Origin: Methanobacteriota archaeon
GTDB taxonomy: Archaea; Iainarchaeota; Iainarchaeia; JAADDC01
Assembly: GCA_015662385.1 (NCBI GenBank)
Contig: DQUH01000018.1
Location: 1 to 10,481, forward strand
Length of the DNA: 10,481 nucleotides
Direction: 5' to 3'
Shown here: positions 6,101-10,481 of the stretch, piece after piece
Position numbering within the stretch: position 1 is the stretch's first letter
How the letters are laid out: each line of letters begins with the position of its first letter
Made by a program: the position numbers and the translations under genes
The notes under the pieces: model-generated
Seen by the model: only the letters and a program-made list of their open reading frames with translations
Database searches by the model: none
Told to the model about the DNA's origin: nothing

Positions 6101-7609
6101 ATGAAACACCAGCTAAAGAGCCCGTACGTTATAGCTGCAGTAGCACTGGTAGCCGTCGCAGCGGGCCTGTGGACGGGGTACGTGTTAACCAACACAGCGG
6201 AGAACACCGTCAACCACGCCGCGGACAAGACGGGAGTAAAGGCGTTCATACTGCTCGACGATTCCTGTGACGTATGCAACAAGGAGCTCAATTTTATAGT
6301 ATCATACCTGGACGCAGAGTTCAATTTCAGCTCAGTCCCGCGGGAGTACGTGCACACCGGCTCCAAAAAGGGCTTTGAGGTCTATAAAAAGCTCTTGGAA
6401 AACAACGTTAACCGCGTCCCGGTGATCGTCTTCGAGGGCAACGTATTCACCACGGACTTTTACAGGGCGTTCAAAGAAAAGCTCGGGGAGGCGCAAAACT
6501 ACATAGTCAGCGCCGGGGAGTACTACGTCCTGCTGCCGGTGTGGACGACAAGGGTGTACGACCCGGAACGCCCCGGGAGAAAAATCACGGTCCATTTCGA
6601 TGCTAACGTAGGGCGGGACAACGTTGAACGGTTCTTTTACAGGGTTGTGCCAGACGCCGAGCTCAAACTCGTGGAGGCCAACGGTAGCTACCTGTTAAAG
6701 GTGGAGGCTGACAGCAACGTAATAAGCATTCTGAAGCAGGTCTTTCCCCTGTCAGAAGTAAACGGTAACGTGCTGAAAGTACCCTACGTGGACGTAAACG
6801 TTGCTGCCCAGAAGGGATTCCTCCAGCCGGTCGCCGCCAGCATTGGACAGGTTGCGCCCAACGTCAGGGTCGTTTCCGCCGAGGAGCTGGACGCCAACAG
6901 CCCGTACCTCGCGGTCATATCGACCAACAGACCGGACCTGCTGGGGAAAGTACTGGAGGGGTGGGCGCAGGAAAGCAACAAATTCGTAGCGAGGAAAGCA
7001 GAGAAGCCCAAGGTGGAACTTTTCGTTATGAGCTACTGCCCCTTCGGGCTACAGGCAGAGAAAGCAATCCTACCGGTGCTCAGGCTCTTAGGGGATAAAA
7101 TCGACTTCAAGCTGCGTTTTGTGGACTACGCGATGCACGGTGAGGAAGAGGTATGGGAGAACCTCAGACAGCACTGCATCCAGCTCAAAACGGACCTCAA
7201 CACACTGTTAAACTACCTCCAGTGTTTCACGGAGAAAGGGGATGCGGAGCAGTGTATGGAGGAGCTCAACATAGACAAAAACAGCATACAGGAATGTATT
7301 GATGCAGAAACCGAAAAGTACGGGATACGAGAAGCCCTAGAAGATAAAACCGAGTGGAAGGGGCCGTATCCGCCCTATCCAGTAGATAACGCACTGAATA
7401 TGAAATACAAGATACAGGGATCGCCCACCCTCGTTATTGAGGGTATCGTGGTGCCAACGCCCAGGAACCCAGAAGGTCTGAAAGACCTCATATGCAGTGC
7501 ATTTATTCGTCCGCCGGAGGAGTGCAAGAAAACCTTGTCCAGCAAAAATGCTTCCCCCGGTTTCGGCGCCGGTTTTGAAGGGGACGCGTCTGCAGGCCAG
7601 TGCGGATAA
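6101..7609 (+). CDS. Membrane-anchored protein with two thioredoxin-fold domains (paralogue A)
   Basis: The 502-residue protein is anchored by one N-terminal membrane segment (about 9-30) after a basic N-terminus, so the rest is predicted to lie outside the cell. Domain 1 (about 45-150) is thioredoxin-like, with the CxxC pair Cys56/Cys59 (CDVC) and a probable cis-proline at Pro107 (RVPVIV). Residues 160-290 form a region of unknown family that is shared with the next gene. Domain 2 (about 303-475) is a DsbA/GILT-like thioredoxin fold with VMSYCPFG at the active site (Cys313, second position Gly316), a helical insert with Cys359, 375, 385 and 399, and a cis-proline loop QGSPT (440-443). Cys465 and Cys475 follow, and the protein ends Gln-Cys-Gly. 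This suggests disulfide exchange on secreted proteins. The partner reductase or oxidase is not in view. The ATG at 6101 is supported by the TATA box. Confidence 0.82.
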   Translation: MKHQLKSPYVIAAVALVAVAAGLWTGYVLTNTAENTVNHAADKTGVKAFILLDDSCDVCNKELNFIVSYLDAEFNFSSVPREYVHTGSKKGFEVYKKLLENNVNRVPVIVFEGNVFTTDFYRAFKEKLGEAQNYIVSAGEYYVLLPVWTTRVYDPERPGRKITVHFDANVGRDNVERFFYRVVPDAELKLVEANGSYLLKVEADSNVISILKQVFPLSEVNGNVLKVPYVDVNVAAQKGFLQPVAASIGQVAPNVRVVSAEELDANSPYLAVISTNRPDLLGKVLEGWAQESNKFVARKAEKPKVELFVMSYCPFGLQAEKAILPVLRLLGDKIDFKLRFVDYAMHGEEEVWENLRQHCIQLKTDLNTLLNYLQCFTEKGDAEQCMEELNIDKNSIQECIDAETEKYGIREALEDKTEWKGPYPPYPVDNALNMKYKIQGSPTLVIEGIVVPTPRNPEGLKDLICSAFIRPPEECKKTLSSKNASPGFGAGFEGDASAGQCG

Positions 7610-7610
7610 C

Positions 7611-7618
7611 GTTTTAAC
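7611..7618 (+). promoter_or_regulatory. TATA-like box for paralogue B
   Basis: GTTTTAAC is centred about 28 bp before the ATG at 7643, and no Shine-Dalgarno sequence precedes that ATG. Paralogue B therefore probably has its own leaderless promoter as well as any read-through from gene A. Confidence 0.4.
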
Positions 7619-7632
7619 ACCCCATCCCCAAA

Positions 7633-7640
7633 TATTTTTT
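7633..7640 (+). terminator. Possible T-rich terminator after paralogue A
   Basis: A TATTTTTT run lies 24 nt beyond the stop codon of the 6101-7609 gene. Archaeal polymerase can stop on such T runs. It overlaps the expected start of the next transcript, so it is only a weak candidate. Confidence 0.3.
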
Positions 7641-7642
7641 AC

Positions 7643-9019
7643 ATGGTTGAAAAGAAAAGGATAAGTTCCATTATCACCGCAGCTTCTTGTTTTGCCCTCG
7701 GCGTAATTATCGCCCTTATCTTCACAATGGCCACCACCGAGGAAAGAGTGCACTGGAGAACGGTGATCGTACTAAACGACGAGAAGTGTGACGTATGCGC
7801 TGTTGAGTTCAACAAAACAGTGGAAGCCCTGAAAAAAGCGCTAAGCGGTACAGCAGTAAAGATAATAGAGCTCAGCCCATACGCCAGAGAAGGGGAAATT
7901 ATATACAAAAAACTTGTGGAAAACAACGTAACAGTGCTACCCCTAATTGTTTTTACTAAAGACATCGCGGAACCAGCGGTTTTTTCAGAAATTAACAGGG
8001 CCGTTGCCGACGCAGGAATGAAAATAGAGCTGTTTGATGCTGGAGAGTACTACATCCTGCGCCCCACGTGGCCTGTAAGAAAGTACGTACCCGGAAAGGG
8101 GGAAGCACGCGTCAAAATATATGCTAACGATGGGTTCGACACTGCCGCCTTAAAGAAAATTCTGTTTGCCACGGTGGACAACGTAGTAATAGCCGAGGAG
8201 AATGCCCGCGGGAACTACCTGCTGCACGTGGACGGCCCGCCCCAAGTCATAACACTCCTTGCCAGTTTCATACCCTTATCAGTCCACACCAGCACATCGT
8301 TGGAAGTCCCGTACGTAAAAGCAAGCGTAAGGGTCGTTCCGGAAGCGGCGGAGGAAATAAACGCAGTACTAAGCAGGCCAAACATAATAGTTGATGGATT
8401 TGTAGTTGACGAAAACATCTCCGTAGTTGCCGCGATCTCCACAGATCACCCGGAAATCATAGGGAAACTCTTTCCTGGGGGAAGGCTGTACCCCGATGGA
8501 ATAGTTGTAGACAGGAGTATGCAATTATTTTTCGATGTGTACCTCGACGGAGTAAATGATGATAACGTAATATCAGAGCTCTACAACGTTGTTGTCAGTG
8601 CGCCGAATAGGTTTATGGTGCGCCCGCACTACATTGTGTTCCCCGGCGGGGAAGGGAATACTACGGAAAGGGCTGTAATCGAGTACTGCGTTTTCCTCAC
8701 CCACGGAGCAGGCAGCTGGCTCAAATTTGTAACCACAGCAAGGAAGGAATGCAAAGACATCACAGGCTGCTGGGAAAAAACCGCCGGTAAAATAAGGCTG
8801 GACACGGAAAAGATAAGAAACTGTATTAACAGTAAAGAAGACGTGCTGAGATTTCTCATAAACGATACAGCGAGAGCGGGGATAACACGTCCTTCAATAG
8901 TGATAAATTCCTGGTACGTATGGGCCCCGGAAAAAGGCGGGCTGCGTGAAGTGGTGTGCAGTTTTCTTCTTTCCCCTCCCCCGAACATATGTGGAGAGGT
9001 GACGCAAGATGGTAGTTAG
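7643..9019 (+). CDS. Membrane-anchored thioredoxin-fold protein with degenerate second domain (paralogue B)
   Basis: The 458-residue protein is a tandem paralogue of the preceding gene. They share an N-terminal membrane anchor (about 8-30), a first thioredoxin-like domain with Cys49/Cys52 (CDVC) and a cis-proline candidate at Pro100 (VLPLIVF), a GEYY segment, and the uncharacterised middle region (about 155-285). The C-terminal thioredoxin domain has diverged. The CPFG active site is gone (the strand reads MQLFFDVYLDG near 293-303), the SPT loop is RPSIV, and the final Cys-Gly tail is missing. Six other cysteines still match paralogue A in order: 349, 370, 376, 394, 439 and 450. Domain 2 is therefore probably disulfide-stabilised but catalytically inactive, while domain 1 may still be active. 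It could be a substrate-binding partner of paralogue A; that is inference. It overlaps the hydrolase gene by 11 bp. Confidence 0.78.
   Translation: MVEKKRISSIITAASCFALGVIIALIFTMATTEERVHWRTVIVLNDEKCDVCAVEFNKTVEALKKALSGTAVKIIELSPYAREGEIIYKKLVENNVTVLPLIVFTKDIAEPAVFSEINRAVADAGMKIELFDAGEYYILRPTWPVRKYVPGKGEARVKIYANDGFDTAALKKILFATVDNVVIAEENARGNYLLHVDGPPQVITLLASFIPLSVHTSTSLEVPYVKASVRVVPEAAEEINAVLSRPNIIVDGFVVDENISVVAAISTDHPEIIGKLFPGGRLYPDGIVVDRSMQLFFDVYLDGVNDDNVISELYNVVVSAPNRFMVRPHYIVFPGGEGNTTERAVIEYCVFLTHGAGSWLKFVTTARKECKDITGCWEKTAGKIRLDTEKIRNCINSKEDVLRFLINDTARAGITRPSIVINSWYVWAPEKGGLREVVCSFLLSPPPNICGEVTQDGS
8996..9002 (+). promoter_or_regulatory. Ribosome binding site of the UPF0173 hydrolase gene
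   Basis: GAGGTGA lies 6 nt before the ATG at 9009. It is a near-perfect match to the archaeal anti-Shine-Dalgarno and lies within the end of paralogue B. It fixes the start and indicates co-transcription with paralogue B. Confidence 0.7.
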
Positions 9020-9668
9020 AATAAGATACATCGGGCACTCGGCGTTCCAGATATTGGGATCCAAAAACATCATCATAGACCCGTTCATAACGGGAAACCC
9101 CGTGGCAAAGGGGGTTGCCGGGCAGCCAGACCTGATACTGGTCACCCACGCCCATGGTGACCACCTGGGGGACTCCGTTGAGATTTCAAAAAAATACGGC
9201 GCGCCGGTAGTGTGTATGTACGACCTCGCACAGCACCTGCAGGGCGTAAAGGTGTACGGTATCAACTACGGCCCGGCAAAAATAGAGGGCGTGGATATCG
9301 TAATGGTACCGGCATGGCACTCCTCCACCGTCGATGGAAGATCTGCTGGAAACGCCGCGGGGTACGTGGTAAAGATGGATGGGAAAACAGTGTACCACGC
9401 GGGGGACACCTACGTTTTCGGCGACATGGCTTTGTTCCGCGAGCTGTACGGGCCCATTGACGTTGCACTCCTCCCCATAGGGGGGTACTTCACCATGGGG
9501 CCGAAAGAGGCAGCGAAGGCGGTGGAGCTCCTGGAACCGAGGGTGGTAATACCCATGCACTACAACACCTTCCCGCCCATCCGCCAAGACCCGGAAGCGT
9601 TTGCAAAGATGGTCGGTGGTAAGGCAGAGGTCAGGGTACTCTCACCGGGGGACGAGACGGAGGTCTAA
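9009..9668 (+). CDS. UPF0173 metal-dependent hydrolase (metallo-beta-lactamase fold)
   Basis: The 219-residue, probably cytoplasmic protein begins MVVRIRYIGHSAF, typical of the UPF0173 family. It carries the metal-binding set of the metallo-beta-lactamase fold: THAHGDH (His47, His49, Asp51, His52), His104 (PAWHSS), Asp133 (YHAGDT) and His184 (PMHYNTFPP). All ligands for two metal ions are present, so it should be an active hydrolase. Family members of about 220-230 residues have no agreed physiological substrate, and relatives include lactonase-like enzymes. It has a strong ribosome binding site and overlaps the thioredoxin-fold gene B by 11 bp, so it is expressed with B. No signal peptide is present, unlike the two genes before it, so the link may be regulatory rather than biochemical. 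It ends in TAA 34 bp before the tRNA. Confidence 0.9.
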   Translation: MVVRIRYIGHSAFQILGSKNIIIDPFITGNPVAKGVAGQPDLILVTHAHGDHLGDSVEISKKYGAPVVCMYDLAQHLQGVKVYGINYGPAKIEGVDIVMVPAWHSSTVDGRSAGNAAGYVVKMDGKTVYHAGDTYVFGDMALFRELYGPIDVALLPIGGYFTMGPKEAAKAVELLEPRVVIPMHYNTFPPIRQDPEAFAKMVGGKAEVRVLSPGDETEV

Positions 9669-9670
9669 GC

Positions 9671-9677
9671 TTTTTAA
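9671..9677 (+). promoter_or_regulatory. TATA-like box for the tRNA gene
   Basis: TTTTTAA is centred about 29 bp before the first base of the tRNA, the usual spacing for an archaeal tRNA promoter. The T-rich stretch from here to 9697 may also end transcription of the hydrolase gene. Confidence 0.45.
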
Positions 9678-9702
9678 CATTCTTCATACCTTTTACTCTC
9701 GC

Positions 9703-9813
9703 GGGGCCGTAGCTCAGCCTGGTCAGAGCGTCGGTCTTATAAGGCCCGCTCTGGCATAGCGGCCACGGGCTGAGGAAAACCGAAGGTCCGGGGTTCAAAT
9801 CCCCGCGGCCCCA
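9703..9813 (+). tRNA. tRNA-Ile(UAU), with a 36-nt intron
   Basis: A full cloverleaf can be drawn. The acceptor stem is GGGGCCG (9703-9709) with CGGCCCC (9806-9812) and discriminator A at 9813. The D stem is GCTC/GAGC. The anticodon stem is TCGGT (9731-9735) with ACCGA (9779-9783). The T arm is CGGGG-TTCAAAT-CCCCG (9789-9805). CCA is not encoded. With the standard archaeal intron site after base 37, the loop is CTTATA/A and the anticodon TAT (9738-9740), which reads the isoleucine codon AUA. The mature RNA would be 75 nt. ATA is the commonest isoleucine codon in the stretch counted (9 of the first 13 Ile codons of the DUF373 gene). Most archaea read AUA with a CAU anticodon modified to agmatidine, so UAU is unusual. 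Confidence 0.88.
9742..9777 (+). other. tRNA intron with bulge-helix-bulge
   Basis: The 36-nt insert follows position 37 (A9741). Its ends form a helix: 9743-9748 pairs with 9766-9771, including one G-U pair. An inner TGGC/GCCA hairpin occupies 9752-9755 and 9762-9765. Three-nt bulges lie at 9740-9742 and 9776-9778. The helix between them pairs 9736-9738 with 9773-9775 and has one A-G mismatch (9739/9772), so this is a slightly relaxed form of the motif cut by archaeal splicing endonuclease. Confidence 0.75.
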
Positions 9814-9975
9814 CTTTCAACTAACTTCTTCAGGGCACTGCTACCCCTGGCACCCAGACCCAAGTATTAAAAACAAGAGGGTTCGGGAGGCGAACAGGTA
9901 AACCGGCTTGGGCGGAGCACAAATCCAGATATCTAACTGGCGCGGTTAAAGGTTTTGTCAGACCTATTGGGTAAC
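9814..9975. other. Non-coding stretch between tRNA-Ile and nrdD
   Basis: I see no supported gene in these 162 bp. They contain two short inverted repeats: CAGGG/CCCTG at 9831-9835 and 9845-9849, and GTTCG/CGAAC at 9881-9885 and 9891-9895. There is also an A/T box (TATTAAAAA, 9865-9873). The first hairpin could help end tRNA transcription. The A/T box could start a leader of about 80 nt for nrdD or a small RNA. No C/D-box pair is evident. Confidence 0.4.
9865..9873 (+). promoter_or_regulatory. TATA-like box upstream of nrdD
   Basis: TATTAAAAA is the best A/T box in the gap. It would start transcription near 9895-9900, leaving a leader of about 80 nt before nrdD. A weaker TTAAAG at 9946-9951 lies about 28 bp before the ATG and would give a leaderless message instead. 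Confidence 0.35.
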
Positions 9976-10481
9976 ATGAACCCCATAGAATTAGTTGACA
10001 GCTATCTTCACAAGCTGGACTGGAAGGTGAAGGAAAACGCAAATATGTCGTACTCCATCCAGGGGCTGAACTTCTACATCTCACAGGAAGTGGTGAAGCA
10101 GTATTGGCTCACGAAGGTCTTCCCGGAGAGGGCTGCCAAAGCACACAGGTCTGGAGAAATCCACATCCACGACTTGGGGTTTTTGGGGCCGTACTGCGTC
10201 GGCTGGGACCTTGAAGACCTGCTGAGGACGGGGTTCAGGGGGGCGCCGGGGAAGACGGAGTCGAAGCCCGCGAAGCACTTCCGGGTCGCCCTGCTGCAGA
10301 TCGCCAACTTCTTGTACACCATGCAGGGGGAGGCAGCGGGGGCACAGGCGTTCTCGAACGTTGACACGTACCTTGCCCCTTTCATTTACTACGACCGCCT
10401 GTCGTACGGTGAAGTGAAGCAGGCGGTGCAGGAGTTCGTGTTCAACATGAACGTGCCCACGCGCGTGGGGTTCCAGACGCC
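9976..10481 (+). CDS. nrdD: Anaerobic ribonucleoside-triphosphate reductase (class III), N-terminal part
   Basis: The first 168 codons are present and the frame is open to the window edge. The product would be the glycyl-radical enzyme that makes deoxyribonucleotides without oxygen. Conserved blocks in order are ENANMSYSIQGLNFYIS (20-36), GEIHIHDLGFLGPYCVGWDL (60-79, with the conserved Cys74), GFRGAPGKTESKPAKHF (86-102), TMQGEAAGAQAFSNVDTYLAPF (115-136) and NMNVPTRVGFQT (157-168). The start is at the catalytic domain; the usual N-terminal ATP-cone of about 90-100 residues is absent. An in-frame stop at 9934 and the tRNA upstream leave no room for it. The glycyl-radical site and zinc cysteines lie beyond the window. 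The segment uses mostly ATC for isoleucine (5 of 7), unlike the earlier genes. No Shine-Dalgarno sequence is seen. Confidence 0.92.
   Translation, partial: MNPIELVDSYLHKLDWKVKENANMSYSIQGLNFYISQEVVKQYWLTKVFPERAAKAHRSGEIHIHDLGFLGPYCVGWDLEDLLRTGFRGAPGKTESKPAKHFRVALLQIANFLYTMQGEAAGAQAFSNVDTYLAPFIYYDRLSYGEVKQAVQEFVFNMNVPTRVGFQT

Noticed and set aside
8629..8988. 119-codon minus-strand frame opposite paralogue B
   Set aside because: It is fully inside a well-supported gene, and the serine/proline-rich translation looks like an antisense shadow.
9733..9747. Palindrome-like GGTCTTATAAGGCC around the anticodon, suggesting an intron-less tRNA
   Set aside because: The perfect 5-bp anticodon stem TCGGT/ACCGA forms only when the 36-nt insert is removed, and the rest of the cloverleaf requires it.
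9881..9975. C/D-box or H/ACA guide RNA in the gap before nrdD
   Set aside because: No RUGAUGA and CUGA pair is present, and no convincing guide hairpin ending in ACA could be drawn.
9830..10084. 84-codon minus-strand frame across the gap before nrdD
   Set aside because: It overlaps the conserved nrdD start and has no domain features. The gap is better described as non-coding.
1..10481. Mobile element, CRISPR array or defence system
   Set aside because: No transposase, integrase, direct-repeat array, terminal inverted repeats or defence-type domains were seen; the genes are mostly core archaeal functions.

Overview
The window is archaeal chromosomal DNA. It carries an aRF1-type release factor with a GGQ motif, an archaeal-type UMP kinase, a TgtA-like protein with a C-terminal PUA domain, a DUF373 membrane protein, a presenilin-type GxGD protease, a ZPR1-like zinc finger protein, an intron-containing tRNA without an encoded CCA end, and TATA-like boxes 25-30 bp ahead of apparently leaderless ATGs. 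Arginine AGG and isoleucine ATA codons are frequent. The two large membrane-anchored thioredoxin-fold proteins, one ending in Gln-Cys-Gly, resemble proteins common in DPANN-type archaea as I recall them. That, with the rare tRNA-Ile(UAU), makes a DPANN-like or other deep-branching archaeon plausible, but the lineage cannot be fixed from this window.

Layout. (1) Positions 1-134 (-) hold the start of a small membrane protein, divergent from a DUF373 gene (170-1375, +). DUF373 is followed with no gap by a presenilin-like aspartyl protease (1376-2143, +). (2) The archaeal UMP kinase pyrH (2106-2798, -) overlaps the end of the protease gene by 38 bp. It is divergent from aRF1 (2841-4052, +), which overlaps a TgtA-like gene (4049-5566, +) by 4 bp. 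(3) A ZPR1-like gene (5547-6047, -) overlaps the end of the TgtA-like gene by 20 bp. It is divergent from two paralogous thioredoxin-fold proteins (6101-7609 and 7643-9019, +). The second overlaps a UPF0173 metallo-beta-lactamase-fold hydrolase (9009-9668, +). (4) A tRNA-Ile(UAU) gene with a 36-nt intron (9703-9813) follows. After a 162-bp non-coding stretch comes the 5' part of a class III ribonucleotide reductase (nrdD, from 9976, running off the edge).

How the genes relate. Translation is the main theme: aRF1 ends translation, the TgtA-like protein probably binds or modifies tRNA, and tRNA-Ile(UAU) reads the abundant ATA codons. The thioredoxin-fold pair probably works on disulfides outside the membrane. 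DUF373 and the intramembrane protease form a two-gene membrane unit of unknown role.

The points most worth checking are: the TgtA-like protein, which has lost both catalytic aspartates but kept its zinc site and PUA domain; the second thioredoxin-fold paralogue, which lost the C-terminal active-site cysteine but kept the other six C-terminal cysteines; the UAU anticodon with its intron; and one A/T box placed to serve two divergent leaderless genes. No mobile element, CRISPR array or defence system is visible.
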